From Rebecca billardiae RCC1528 (Eukaryota; Haptophyta): DNA of 64,000 nucleotides. Where the stretch lies: contig OZ251229.1 in assembly GCA_965240325.2 (NCBI GenBank), positions 62,001 to 126,000 of the forward strand. Direction: 5' to 3'. Both the position numbers and the translations under genes were made by a program. The notes beneath the pieces were generated by a model that was not told where the DNA came from, did no database searches, and saw only the letters and a list, made by a program, of their open reading frames with translations. Position 1 is the stretch's first letter. Every line of letters starts with the position of its first letter. Of this stretch, positions 1-10,441 are shown in pieces.

Positions 1-643
1 CGCAGCAGCGCGGGCACGCGCACGCAGCCGGGCACCGACACGCGCGCGAGGTCGTTGCGCACGAGGTCGGCGATCATCAGGTTCTCCGCGCGCTCCTTGG
101 CGGACGCGCCGAGCGCCAGCGCCAGCAGCCGGTCGGCGCCGCGCGTCGCCCCGCGCGGCGCGGTCCCCTTGATGGGCTTGGACTCGGCGAGCAGCACGCG
201 GCCGGAGAGGCAGCCGGGCGCGGGCGGCGCGGACGCGTCGGCGCCGAACGGCACGCCCTCGTCGTCCACCAGCTCCTTCGCCGCCGCCTCCGCCGTGCGC
301 GCGCACACGCGCAGCAGCCGCTCGGGCGACGAGCAGCACACGGCGAGCGCGGGCGCGCGCGGGGGCAGCGCGGGCGCGCGCGCGCAGCCCTCGAGCGCGC
401 CCGCGGGGTCGACGCGGTAGAAGGCGCCGTTGGGCGCGGGGTTGGTGGCGCGCAGCGTGAGGTACAGCGCGAGCGGCGGCAGCGCCCCGCCGCCCCGCCG
501 CTGCGGCGCCTCCGCCCTGAGCTGCTGCGTGAGGCACAGCTCGTACGACTCGCCCGCGCGGATCGCGCCCAGGCACGCGCGCACGGCGCGCACGTACGCC
601 TGCACGCCCTGCGCGGGCACGAAGCGCGCGGCGGGCGCGCACG

Positions 644-675
<32 letters not shown>

Positions 676-2675
676 GGCGGCGGCGGCGGCGCAGGCGCCG
701 TCGCTGCCGCCGCCGCCGCCGCCGCCGCGCGCGCGCGCGGGTCGAGCGGCTGCACGCCGTGCGCGCGCAGGTAGGCCGCGGCCGCGCCGCCGCTGCCGCG
801 CACGGCCGCGCGCGTGGCCGCGCGCCAGCGCGCCGCCTCGGCCGCGTCGGCCGCGCACGCGCCGCCGCCCTCGGCGGCGCGCACGAGGTGGCAGAGGTAC
901 AGCGAGCCGCTGTCGTGGTCGAGCGCCACGAAGCGGTCGGCGAACACCATGCACACGTCGGGCACGTGCGGCGCGCGCGCGGGCGGGGCCGCAGCCGCGC
1001 TCGCGCCGCCGCCGGCGCCGCCGCGCGCGTCGGCTCGCGCGCCGTGCGCGAGCGCCGGGTCGTGCCGCGCCTCGTACCCGACGTAGCCGACGTAGCCGCC
1101 GCGCAGGGCGTCCCACGGCAGGGCGGTGGGCGCGCCGTCGTCCCAGCCGCGCACGTCGCGCGCCTCGTCCAGCGCGTACGCGCCCAGCGCCGCGCGCGCC
1201 ACGCCGAGCACGCCCTCCGCGCCCGCGCGCACCGCGCCGCGCGCGCCCCCGCCGGCGCACGCGCACGCGCACCGCACGCCGCCGCCGCCGCCGCCGCTGC
1301 CGCTCGCGCAGAGCACGCACACGGGCGCGGCCGGCGCGCAGTCGAGCGCGAGCACGTGCGCCAGCGGGCCGCCCAGCCCGCCCGCGAATGAAAAGCGCGC
1401 CGCCATCGCGCCCGCCGTGTCCGCGGGCGGGAGCTCGGCGTCTGCGGCCGCGCGCCCGGCCGGCGCCGCCGCCGCCGCCGCCGCGCCGCCGCGCGGCTCG
1501 GCGGCGCGCGAGCTCGAGTCGAGCCACCACGCGACGCGCTCGTGCGCGTGCAGCGCGACGAACGCGTCGGCCAGGTCCGCCGGCGGCGGGCCGTCCGCGT
1601 CGCCCTCGGCCCAGCGGTCGACGAGCAGCAGCACGCGCTGCGCCCCAGCGCGCTGCGCCCCAGCGCGCTGCGCCCCAGCGCGCTGCGCCCCAGCGCGCGC
1701 GCCACCAGAGGCGCGACCGGAGCGCGCGGCGGCGCCGGCCGGCGGCGGCGGCGCGCGCGCCGCGCCGTCCGCCGCGCACTCCGCGCACGGCGCGTCCGAC
1801 GCGGCGCGGTCGGGCTGGCTCGGCGTCGGGCGCGGCGCGGGCAGCGCGCGCGGCGGCGCGTGCGCGCGCGTGCGCGGCGCGTGTTGCGCCGCAAAGTTGC
1901 GCAGCATCGCGTGGCCGTGCTCCGAGTGCACGGACTCGGGGTGGAACTGCATGCCGTACAGCGGCAGCGCGCAGTGCTCGACCGCCATCACCGTGCCGTC
2001 CGAGGCGAGCGCGACGGCGCGCAGGCACGGCGGCAGCGACGCTTTCTCGATCTCGAGCGAGTGGTACCGCACGACTGTGAACTCGTGGGGCACGCCTCTG
2101 AGCAGCGCGCTGCTGCCGTCGTGCCGCACGCGCTCGAGCATGCCGTGCCTCGGGCCCACCGCCGCGCGCAGCACGCGCGCGCCGCAGTGCACGCCGATCC
2201 CCTGGTGGCCGAGGCACACGCCGAGGATGGGCACGCCCGCGCAGCGCAGCGCGTGCGCGCACAGCCCAAAGTCGGCCGCGCGCGCCGGGTGGCCCGGGCC
2301 GGGCGAGAGCACGACGCGCTCGAACGGGCCGAGCGCGCGCAGCACGCCCGCCCAGTCGGCGTACGCGTCGTTGGTGACGACGATCGTCTCGCCAAAGTGC
2401 GCCGCCTCGACGCAGAGCATGTGGTACAGGTTGTACGTGAACGAGTCGTAGTTGTCGATCAGCAGCGTGCGCCCCGCCGACGGCCGCTCCGCACGCGCGC
2501 GCGCGACGGCCACGCCCTCGGGCGCCGCGCGGCGCGCGGGCGACACGGCGTCGGCGTACGAGCAGACCGTCGCCACGGGCGCGCGGCCGCCCGCCGGCGC
2601 GTCTCCCGCGCCCGGCGCGGGCGAGGCGCCCTCGGCCGGCCGGGCGTCGCCCCTACTCACGAGGAGCATCGTCAT
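1..2675 (-). CDS. pabAB/ADCS: Aminodeoxychorismate synthase, fused glutamine amidotransferase + chorismate-binding (3' end off the left edge)
   Basis: Makes 4-amino-4-deoxychorismate from chorismate and glutamine, the entry step to p-aminobenzoate and folate. A class I glutamine amidotransferase begins near residue 71 (LLIDNYDSFTYN), with the nucleophile Cys at about 154 in GVCLGHQG and the catalytic His/Glu in MQFHPES. After an Ala/Arg-rich linker, the chorismate-binding domain shows NPAPNGAFYRVD, SSPERLLRV, KPIKGTAPRG and AENLMIADLVRNDLARV, the active-site core of this family. Roughly the last 60-80 residues lie outside the window. The ATG at 2675 is the first in frame; a GTGAGT follows only five codons later, so a first-exon junction there is possible. 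A fused PabA-PabB is the eukaryotic arrangement, whereas anthranilate synthase subunits are usually separate. A 15-bp unit repeated four times near 1636-1700 encodes an Ala/Gly/Gln/Arg-rich linker stretch. Identification is firm; ADCS rather than TrpE-G is inferred from the fusion and the KPIKGT motif. Confidence 0.88.
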
Positions 2676-3171
2676 GAAGCATCCACCACGTTCGTCAGCC
2701 GTCCGGCCACACGAGTCCCCCCGGACCCAGGCTGCACCGCGCCACGCCGCGCGGGCGGGAGTCTCGTCTGTCCGAGACTCCTCCCGGGCCTCTCGATCGC
2801 CTGCTTGCAAGCGTTAATAAGCCAAACCAAAGGTCCCTTGATTCCTTTGGTTTCCCAGGCGGACCAGGAGGCCAAGATGAGAAAATCTCGGTGGCTCAGA
2901 AAAAAATCGTCTACTCGATCTTCATCGGCAGTCACTACTGCCGCCCTGCTAGGTATTATGAAGGCGTTACCTGTCACACACGTAGCGCCAGCCGCCGCCA
3001 GCAAGCCAGCTGAGCAGAGCGGCAAGCGCGCACGCGTCCCGCGCAGGGCACACGGCCGGGGACGACTACATCAAGCTAGCTGGCATGATCCCAGTGACGT
3101 CCCGGCGGGGCAGGAACGGTGTGGCAACTGATGAGTTTACCCGCCCCTTCCCTCGGCCCTCCCCCGGGCCG
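2676..3171. other. Intergenic, no gene recognised
   Basis: Between two minus-strand genes. It is less GC-rich than its flanks, especially 2810-2960. A 117-aa open frame on the minus strand (2672-3025) overlaps the ADCS start and has no recognisable motif. It should contain the ADCS promoter; nothing else could be supported. Confidence 0.5.
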
Positions 3172-3699
3172 TCAGTGCGTCCACGGCGCCATGCCCTTCT
3201 CGTCGAGCGGGATGTTCACGCCGGGCGGGATCTCCGCGCGCCGCACGCTCCACACGTCCACCGCCTCCGCGCCGTACCCCTGCCCGCCGCCCAGCGAGGG
3301 GATGGGCCGCTGCCCAAAGTCGAACTCGGCAAACACGTGCGCCACGCCGCCCTGCAGCTGCACGGCCTCGGCGGACTCGTCGGCGAAGAGCTCGACCCAG
3401 CCCGCGTCCGACGGCGCGTCGTCGTCCTCCGCGACCCGCGCGACCAGCGGCTGCACGTACAGCGTGCAGCCCGTGGTGGCGAGCACCGCGCCGCAGCTGA
3501 GGCCGCGCGCGCCCATCTGCGCCACCACCACGTCGCCCTCGGCCACGTCGTGCACGTCGAGCTCGAGGCGCAACCGGACGCGCGGCACGCGCGCGGACGC
3601 CGCGAGCCGCGCGCCGCGCGCGTGCAGCGCGCCCACGCCGCGGCCGGCGCCGCCGGCGAGGAGCGCGACGAGCAGCGCGCGCAGGCTGGGGTCCGCCAT
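3172..3699 (-). CDS. Hypothetical protein, 175 aa
   Basis: Single open frame from an ATG at 3699. The N-terminus (residues 3-25, ALLVALLAGGAG) is weakly hydrophobic and could be a short signal or targeting segment. The rest looks like a soluble beta-rich domain with alternating hydrophobic strands (VRLRLELDVHDV, GDVVVAQMG), an acidic stretch near residue 95 (AEDDDAPSD) and a Gly-rich turn near 135 (SLGGGQGYG). I do not recognise the family. Codon use, with G/C in third positions, and orderly composition support a real protein rather than a shadow frame. It lies 138 bp from the divergent BART-domain gene, so the promoter may be shared. Confidence 0.5.
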   Translation of the reverse strand: MADPSLRALLVALLAGGAGRGVGALHARGARLAASARVPRVRLRLELDVHDVAEGDVVVAQMGARGLSCGAVLATTGCTLYVQPLVARVAEDDDAPSDAGWVELFADESAEAVQLQGGVAHVFAEFDFGQRPIPSLGGGQGYGAEAVDVWSVRRAEIPPGVNIPLDEKGMAPWTH

Positions 3700-3837
3700 G
3701 CTGATTGATCAGCCTTTGAATCGACAGTTTGACCAAAGGATGAAAGGAATGAAGTTTGACGAGCTATTTGCCTATTTCGGTATTTCCCATTTGAGTACAC
3801 GGATTGCCGACGGGACCACCGGCCGGGCGCTGAGCGA

Positions 3838-5051
3838 ATGGGCGCGCAGCCGAGCTCGCAGCCGCCGGCCGCGGCCGCGGCGGCGGCGGCGGCGTACCCG
3901 CACGTGGCCGCGGTGTTCGACGTGGTGGCCAACGACCCCGCGTGGCGCTTGCCCCTGCTGCGCTTCATCGACGAGCACGCCGCGCTCTTCGCCGACGAGG
4001 GCGCCGAGCCGGGCGGCGAGCGTCCGCACGGGCAGCAGCTGGTGCACGCCGTGTACGTGCGCATGTACGAGGGCCAGCTCGAGGCGGCGCTGAAGCGCGC
4101 GCGCTGCTCGCACGAGGCGTTCGCGGCCGAGCTCGGCGCCGCGCGCGACGCGGGCGTGCCCGAGGCCTCCGTGCTCCTCGACCTGATCGGCGGCGCGGCC
4201 GATCTGCGCGCGTTTGCCAGCCTGATGGCGGCGCGGCACGCGCAGCTGCTTCGCGCGCACGCGCACGGGGAGGGCGCGCCCGCCGGCGAGGGGCCGCTCC
4301 CCGGGCTCGCGCCACCGCGCGCCGCGCCGCCCCGCGCCGCCCCCGACGCCGGCGCCGAGGACGCGCCCTTTGGCTGGCTCGCGGCCGTGCCCGCGGCGGC
4401 GGGCGTGGCGGGTGCGGTGCTCGCGGGCGCGCTCGTGGGCGGCGCGCACGCGGCGGGCGCCGCGGCCGCGCGCGAGGCGGGCGCCGGGCACGGCGCGCGC
4501 GGCGCGGCCGCGGCCGCCGTGCGCGAGGGTGCCGCCGCCGCCGTGCGCGACGGCGCCGCCGCCGCCGCGCGCGCCGCGTGCCGCCGCGCGCCGCTGCCGC
4601 CGGCCGCGCCCTCGCAGCAGCCGGCCGCGCCCGCGCCCGCGCCCCGGCCGGGCGCGCACGCACCCGCAGCGGCGGCGGCGCTGCCGCCCCGGACGGCCGA
4701 GGCCGAGGCGCGTGGGCCCGCCCACCCGGCGTCGCCCGCGCCCGCGCCCGCGCTGGCACCCGCACCGCCGCCGCCCCCAACTGGCCTTGGCGGCCACCCT
4801 GGCCCTGGCGGCGCGGGCGCGCCGATCGCGGCAGCTGCGGCCGCGCCGCCGCCCGAGCCCGCCGGCTCGCGCGCGCGCGCCGCGCCCGGCGCCTCGGAGT
4901 CGGAGCGGTACCGCGAGGAGGAGCGCGGGGCGGGGGCGCGGCCGCTGCCGTGCTCGCCCAGGCAGCACAGCGAGGCGGACGTGGCGCACGCCGCCGCGAT
5001 GCGCAGGCTGGAGCGCATGGCGCAGGCTGCCAAGCAGCAGCCGCAGCCGCA

Positions 5052-5083
<32 letters not shown>

Positions 5084-5307
5084 CGGTGTCGGCCGAGGCC
5101 GCGGCCGCAGCCGAGCACGCGGCGGCGCTCGCCGAGGCTCGCGCCGCCGCCGCGCGCTCGGCGGCGCTGGCCGAGCGCGCGAGCGCGCTCCTCGCCAGCA
5201 GGCGGACGGCAGCGAGCGCGGGTGCGCCCGCTGCCGAGGGGGCGGGCGCGGTGTCCGCAGACGCGTGGGTGGACGAGCTGCTGAGGGAGATCGACACGCT
5301 GCTCTGA
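3838..5307 (+). CDS. BART-domain protein (ARL2-binding-protein-like), 489 aa
   Basis: Residues about 22-145 look like a BART domain (ARL2BP/CFAP36 family), the helical module that binds GTP-loaded ARL2/ARL3 at basal bodies and cilia. Supporting features are the opening VFDVVANDPAWRLPLLRFID, a central amphipathic helix VYVRMYEGQLEAALK, and the family's closing pattern of hydrophobic-Asp-Leu-x-x-Phe-x-x-Leu-Met (ADLRAFASLMAARH). The remaining two thirds is low-complexity Ala/Pro/Arg: a hydrophobic Ala/Gly/Val stretch near 180-205, a Gln-Pro repeat near 400-415 (GCAGCC units at about 5036-5076) and a helical Ala-rich C-terminus. ARL2BP is normally about 160 aa, so the tail is an unusual extension. 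Assignment rests on pattern recognition of a divergent domain. One exon, start ATG at 3838. Confidence 0.6.
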
Positions 5308-5581
5308 GCAGCAGCTCGGAGCGCAGCAGCAGCAGACACATCTGCTGATGACAGTATACAAAGTCTCGCGATCGTCTGCTAGCTGCTACACGATCGCGTC
5401 GTCGGCGTCGTCTGCTAGCTGCTGGTACTACTGGTACTCGACCTCGTACAATCCCGAATCCGGACTCCGGTGACACCGACTCACACCGAGTCCGAGAGGC
5501 CCGTAGTCAGCAGCAGCAGCAGAAGTGACAGTAGCAGCCGAGTATATAACCGCGCCGCGTAATATATATGGTGGCGGTGTC
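5308..5581. other. Convergent intergenic spacer
   Basis: 274 bp between the stops of the BART gene and the TPR gene, less GC-rich, with short direct repeats of a CTGCTAGCTGCT type (5385-5425) and CAGCAG runs. Presumably holds both 3' ends; no canonical polyadenylation signal is obvious. Confidence 0.45.
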
Positions 5582-6889
5582 TCACAACGGTGCCATAGTC
5601 GTGGAATAATAAGCAGCAGCCGTCGTCGTCGACCTCGTCGCCCACGCGCACGCGCACGCGAGCAGGGCGCCCAGCGCGGCCCAGCACGCCAGCCGCCGCC
5701 ACGCTGAGCTCGCCGCCGCGTGGCCGGACGCGCCGCTCGCCGCTCCGCCGCGCCCTCCGCGCGTCAACGGCGCGTCGCCTGCGTGCGCGGCAGCACGCGC
5801 GGTGCGCGCGGGGGCGCGCGGCGCAGCCGCTCGCGACTCTCGCGCGCCCGCCGCCGCCGCGCCGCCGCCGCCGCCGCCGTCCGAGCGCGCGCGCGGCGGC
5901 GCGCGCACCTCGCGGCCGGCCGGCCCGACGGCGCCCTCGACGCCGCCCTCGCCGTCGATCACGCCGCCCACCCACTTGGACACCTCCCTCGCCAGCCGGC
6001 GGTTCTGCTGCTGGCTCTGCGCCCTTCGCCGCGCCACCTCGCGCCCGAGCGCCGCCCACTCCGCCTCGGCGGCGCCCGCCGCGCGCGCGAGCCGCAGCCC
6101 GCGGCCGCACGCGGCCTGCGCGCCGCCGTAGTTGGAGCGGCCGAGCTCGGCGCGCGCGAGGACGTACAGCGCCTTGAGCGCCAGCCCGCGCCGCGCCTCC
6201 GCCTCCTCCACGTGCGCCGCGCAGCACAGCGCGCGCTCGGCCCACGCGACGGGCTCGAGGCGCTGCCCCCTGCGCGTTGCCGTGCGCGCGAGGTTTGTGT
6301 ACAGCTGCGCGCGCAGCAGTGCGCAGCGGCCCACGCCGATCAGCGCGCGCGCGGGGAGGCGCGCCTCCTCGTCCTCGGCGGCGGGCCCGGCCTCACCCTC
6401 CGCGCCGTCCGCCTCCGCGTCGACGTACAGCACGTCGACGAGCTCGCCCGCGTCCGCGGTGAGCACGAGCGCGGCGCGCACGTGCTCGGCGCCGCGCCCG
6501 CCCTCGCCTCCGCCCGCCTCGGCGCCAAAGCCCGGGCGGACGAGGACGCGCGCGCCGGCGGAGAGCGCGGGCGGCTCGCAGGCGCGCAGGGCGCGCGTGT
6601 ACGCCTCCATCGCCGCGTCGTAGTCCCCCCTGCGGAAGAGCACGTTCCCCTCCTCCTTGCGCTGCTCCGCGGAGGGCGCGGGCCGCGGCTGTAGCTCAAA
6701 GGGCTCGAGCGGCTCGACGCGGCACAGGGGGAGGCGCAGCTCGGCGCCGTCGGCGTCGAGGAGCGCGTCGACCTCGGCCGCGTCCACCGTGAGGAGCGTC
6801 GCGCGCGCCGCGCGCCCGTCGTCCAGCCGCACGCGCACACGCGCGCCCACTTGCGCGAGCGCGGCGGCGGGCGACGCGTCGGCAGACAT
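5582..6889 (-). CDS. TPR protein with C-terminal membrane anchor, 435 aa
   Basis: Residues 75-105 form a textbook tetratricopeptide helix pair (QRKEEGNVLFRRGDYDAAME, then AYTRALRA); an acidic insert separates it from further TPR-like helices at about 195-285 (LYTNLARTATRRG, LKALYVLARAELGRSNYGGA). This spacing resembles the three-TPR clamp of FKBP/CYP40/TOM70-type Hsp90 co-chaperones. The N-terminal 70 residues look like a small beta domain. A single hydrophobic helix near residues 400-418 (LACWAALGALLACACAW) followed by a short tail suggests a tail anchor in the ER or an organelle outer membrane. No peptidyl-prolyl isomerase domain is present. Starts 90 bp from the divergent proline-rich gene. 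Function beyond protein docking is not determinable. Confidence 0.7.
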   Translation of the reverse strand: MSADASPAAALAQVGARVRVRLDDGRAARATLLTVDAAEVDALLDADGAELRLPLCRVEPLEPFELQPRPAPSAEQRKEEGNVLFRRGDYDAAMEAYTRALRACEPPALSAGARVLVRPGFGAEAGGGEGGRGAEHVRAALVLTADAGELVDVLYVDAEADGAEGEAGPAAEDEEARLPARALIGVGRCALLRAQLYTNLARTATRRGQRLEPVAWAERALCCAAHVEEAEARRGLALKALYVLARAELGRSNYGGAQAACGRGLRLARAAGAAEAEWAALGREVARRRAQSQQQNRRLAREVSKWVGGVIDGEGGVEGAVGPAGREVRAPPRARSDGGGGGGAAAAGARESRAAAPRAPARTARAAAHAGDAPLTRGGRGGAASGASGHAAASSAWRRLACWAALGALLACACAWATRSTTTAAAYYSTTMAPL

Positions 6890-6979
6890 TGCTGACGCGC
6901 CAGTTCACAGGAGGCAAGGTCATGCTGGGACGGTCGTTACCCCGGCCTGCCTGCCATCGTGCGCGCAACCCTTCGAACG

Positions 6980-8131
6980 ATGGGGGGGCCGTTGCGCTGC
7001 GGGGGACGACATGCGCTCCTCGCCTCGCTCGCGGTGGCGCTCGCTCGCGTGACGCTGGCGACGACGCCGTCGCCGCCGCCGCCAAGCCCACCGCCGGTGC
7101 CCCCACCGCCGCGCCCGCCGCCGTCGCCGAGCCCGCCGCCGAGCCCGCCCGCGCCGCCGCCGGGCGTGCGTCTCGTCCTCTTCTTCACACTCGCACGCGC
7201 CGACGTGCGCGCGCTCGCCGACGACGCGGGCGCGGGCGCCAACTTCACGTCGGGCGTCGCGTCGTACATCGGCGTGTCCGACACGTGGGCGCGCCTCGTG
7301 TACACGGGCAACACGCAGCTGCGCGTCGCCGTGTTTGACCTTGCCGCCAACGGGGTGAACGTCGAGGCGCGCATGCGCGCGCCCGACCTCGGCGCGCTCT
7401 CCGCCGCGCTCGGCTACGCGGTGCTCGACGCGGGCGTGCTGTACGACTCGCCGCGCCCGCCGCCGCCCGCCAGCCCGCCCCCGCCGCCCAACACCGCGCC
7501 CGTCAGCGTGGACGCCTCGGTGTCGGACGTGCCGGTGGACGGCAGCGTGGCGCCGTGGGAGGTGGGCGTGCCGATCGCGGTCAGCGTGCTGCTGCTGTGC
7601 TGCGGCGTCGGCCTGCTGCTCTACTACGCGCGCAGGACACGCCGCAGCCGCGTGCAGCCGGACAAGGGCGGCGCCGCGCAGGACGCGCAGGAGGGGCTGC
7701 AGGCGGATGTGTGGCGCGCGGAGGACGACGAGCCCACAGCGCAGGCGGCGCAGGCGGACGTGTGGCGCGCGGAGGACGACGAGGAGGAGCACGCCGCCGC
7801 CGATGCGGAGCCACCGCAGCCGGAGCGCGCACAGCCCGCGCCTCCCGAGGGCCGGAAGCGCGGCGGCTTTGGCTTCTTCAGCGCACTCGGCCGGCGCGGC
7901 GGGGGCGGCAGCAGGGCTGCCGCAGGCCGCGTCGTGCCCACGTCGACCGCGGCGGCATCCGCGGGCCCCGAGCTCGCGCGCGCGCACGACGACGGTGCCG
8001 GCGAGCCCGAGCGCGGCGGGGACGAGGGTGGCGAGGGTGACGAGGAGGCGTTCGTGGACGACGAGATCCCGATGGCGGCCGCCTCGCTCCTGCGGCGCCC
8101 CTCGCAGGCGCACCCGCCGCCCGAAAGCTAG
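6980..8131 (+). CDS. Secreted/cell-surface single-pass protein with proline-rich extracellular region, 383 aa
   Basis: ATG at 6980 gives a clean signal peptide (HALLASLAVALARVTLA), followed by a Ser-Pro-rich stalk (residues about 32-62) of the hydroxyproline-rich/pherophorin type found in algal wall and surface proteins. A compact domain at about 64-160 (VRLVLFFTLARADVRALA; TQLRVAVFDLAANGVNVEA) is followed by a second proline stalk, then one transmembrane helix at about 195-216 (VPIAVSVLLLCCGVGLLLYY) and a basic stop-transfer. The cytoplasmic tail contains two near-identical 11-residue repeats (QADVWRAEDDE) and ends in an acidic, low-complexity stretch. I do not recognise the folded domain. 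Head-to-head with the TPR gene. Confidence 0.7.
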   Translation: MGGPLRCGGRHALLASLAVALARVTLATTPSPPPPSPPPVPPPPRPPPSPSPPPSPPAPPPGVRLVLFFTLARADVRALADDAGAGANFTSGVASYIGVSDTWARLVYTGNTQLRVAVFDLAANGVNVEARMRAPDLGALSAALGYAVLDAGVLYDSPRPPPPASPPPPPNTAPVSVDASVSDVPVDGSVAPWEVGVPIAVSVLLLCCGVGLLLYYARRTRRSRVQPDKGGAAQDAQEGLQADVWRAEDDEPTAQAAQADVWRAEDDEEEHAAADAEPPQPERAQPAPPEGRKRGGFGFFSALGRRGGGGSRAAAGRVVPTSTAAASAGPELARAHDDGAGEPERGGDEGGEGDEEAFVDDEIPMAAASLLRRPSQAHPPPES

Positions 8132-10441
8132 GGGCAAGCATGCTCAGCGCACGCGTCGCGCGTCGGCGCGCCGACGGGCTCGGCGTGCTGGCGGACCGGA
8201 TGGCCGAGCTGCAAGTTATATATACGCGATCTCGAGTAATTCTAGCCGTCAAAACCCCATTACTACCGCGTATAGTCGGTATACCGAAACAGACCCCCAG
8301 TTCTGTAGTCAGTAGTGCTGAACCATCATCAGTCGGTGCAAATTCGGCGGCACTGAATGCGTGCAGCATAGAGTAGGGCAGAGTAGGCGAGGGGATGACT
8401 GCGGCCACATGGTCCCCAGTGAGCGCTACAGGCAATCGCGGGCAATAACAGATCGAAGTCAGAGATCTCACGGCTAGTCTCGGTTTCTTAGCCGTTCGGT
8501 AGCCCGAGCGCCTACGGAGGATCTCATCAGTTTCTGCTTAGCTCGGTCCGCCCGCCGCGCAGGCGCGGGGGGCGCAGGGGGGCCGAGAGCCCCCCGCTGA
8601 GTCTTTAGGCCCGGCCGGCCAGGCCGAAGAAAATTTTGGGCCATTTATTTGGAGCAAATCTGATGGCATGATGTTGCATGGATGCTGCGGTGCAGTGGCC
8701 AGGGGCAGGAGTCAGTCCGACCAGGAGAAGTCCGGGACTTGGCCTGTACTCGTAGTCGGGCCGCGCGCCGCGTCCCACGGGCACTGCGCCGGCTCGGCGG
8801 ACCACTCGTCACTGTCAGCCGCGACGACGTAGTCCCGGTTTCTTAGTGTGACTATGCGTATAGCGAACCAGCCAATCGCTAGTCTCAGTTTCTAGGCTAG
8901 ATCGATCCGCAGATAGCAAGCCCCAGTTTCTTAACGTGACAGCTCCTTATTGCCCGCGATTGCCTGTAGATGCCCCACGCATGGGCGCTGGCGCGCCGCG
9001 AGGCGGCCGCAGCCCTCATCCAGGCCTCGCAGGCGGACGGCTGAACGAATTTTTCCGGCGGCGCTACCATCGGCGACGGCTTCATGGGCGGTGACAGTTG
9101 GCGGGCGTCAATCTCGCCTGCCTGAGCTGTGTGCGTCTCTTATTCTTAGTAAACTGTAGGCGCTTCAGAAAGCCCAGTACTGTACTACATAGTAGCGCCA
9201 CCGCCAACTCCGCCTCCGTCGGCCGTGAGCCCGCCATTTTTGTGACTCATTTGAGAGCAGATCTGGGGTTTCAGTCTTTCAGAGCAAAAATCGGATGTTT
9301 CTGGCATCTAGCCGCCGAACAAAACCGCTCGTCGTGGCCGAAGCTTCCATCGGACAACCCGCCAAGACGTGGGGAATCGACGACCAAGCCAGGCCGATGC
9401 CTCGCCGCTCGCCGAGCGACGCATGGCTGCCAAACGTCAACACAACCCAGCACTTTGTGTGCTTGGGCACAGGAGAGGCGGCCGCGAGCCGGGCAACCCC
9501 TGACGGCGTTGGGAGCGACGGTGGATGGAGCGCATGGGCACCCAGGCTCAAGAAGATGATGACGTGAAGCGGGGGTGATCGTCTGCAGCTGCTCCGAGTG
9601 CTCATCCACACACCGGCGGTACGCGTCGCGCCGGCGGGATGTTGCGGCGCGTCATGGATAAGGATGGACACACGGCGGCGATTCGCGAGACGGGGGTGAT
9701 TGGTAGCGCTGGTTATCTCGGCTGTGACGCAGGGCTCTGTCTCAGCCGCCGATGTACCATGGCAGCTCGCGCGATCAAGGTGTCGGGCACACCGGCGGGA
9801 CGGCATACGCACGACAGGATGCGCTCGCGCGCACAACAGTGGTGCCTGGCTGATCGACGACCCAGACTCGAACGCCGACGCTGGGGCGATGGGTCGGCTA
9901 CTTGTGACCGTGTAAGCGATCGAGGTCGAGATCGCAAACATGTGCCCATCCGAAGCAGCGACGTGAGCGTCGGCGTGCCCGACGACTGCCACCGTGAACG
10001 AGCAACGTCGCAAGCTACACACGTGTCGCAACCGTGAGGTATGACGAGCAGCCTATGGTGTCGATTCCGCGCAGGAGCCGTGCGAGCACATTGGGATACA
10101 CTTGCGGTACGCCCAGGATGGCTTCGATGGCGAAAGGGAAGCAGTGGCAGCCCTCCTGAGCCTGATCACTGCGTTTTTGCAGCATACGCACAATATGGGG
10201 GTCCTTTCGGACACGTGCACGCGCGCGCGCGCGAGAGCGGCTGGAGCGGTGACGCCGGTGGGCTCGGGCGCCAACGCCCCAGGCACATATGTGGGGTGAT
10301 GTACCCAGGCTCTCTATCATCGAGCCACTTAGCTTGGTCCCAGGACCTTTATTCAGACTGACGCTAGGCTGAAAACGGTAGTCGCTAATATAATTATTAT
10401 ATATATATATATAATATATATAACAATACTATCTACAATAA
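8132..10441. other. 2.3-kb intergenic region without a supportable gene
   Basis: Lower GC than the genes. It contains a small inverted-repeat-bounded element (separate entry), an AT-rich TATATA run at 8217-8225, and an AT island at 10388-10440 just beyond the stop of the next gene. A 250-aa open frame on the minus strand (9279-10031) has no family features and shows random-looking composition, so it is not called. The segment 9280-10360 is of intermediate GC and could be a decayed mobile element, but no diagnostic motif was found. Confidence 0.5.
8426..8969. mobile_element. Small inverted-repeat-bounded element (544 bp)
   Basis: A 23-nt sequence (CTACAGGCAATCGCGGGCAA plus TAA) at 8426-8448 occurs as an exact reverse complement at 8947-8969. 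Inside lie four copies of a short motif, AGYCYCRGTTTCTTA-like, near 8476, 8831, 8881 and 8919, two of them followed by GTGTGAC/ACGTGAC. There is no open frame of note. No clear target-site duplication is visible at the outer edges, so this may be a MITE remnant or a structured RNA locus rather than an intact transposon. Confidence 0.5.

Noticed and set aside
9279-10031. 250-aa minus-strand open frame
   Set aside because: No conserved motif, no G/C third-position codon bias like the real genes, and overlapping frames on the other strand are equally open.
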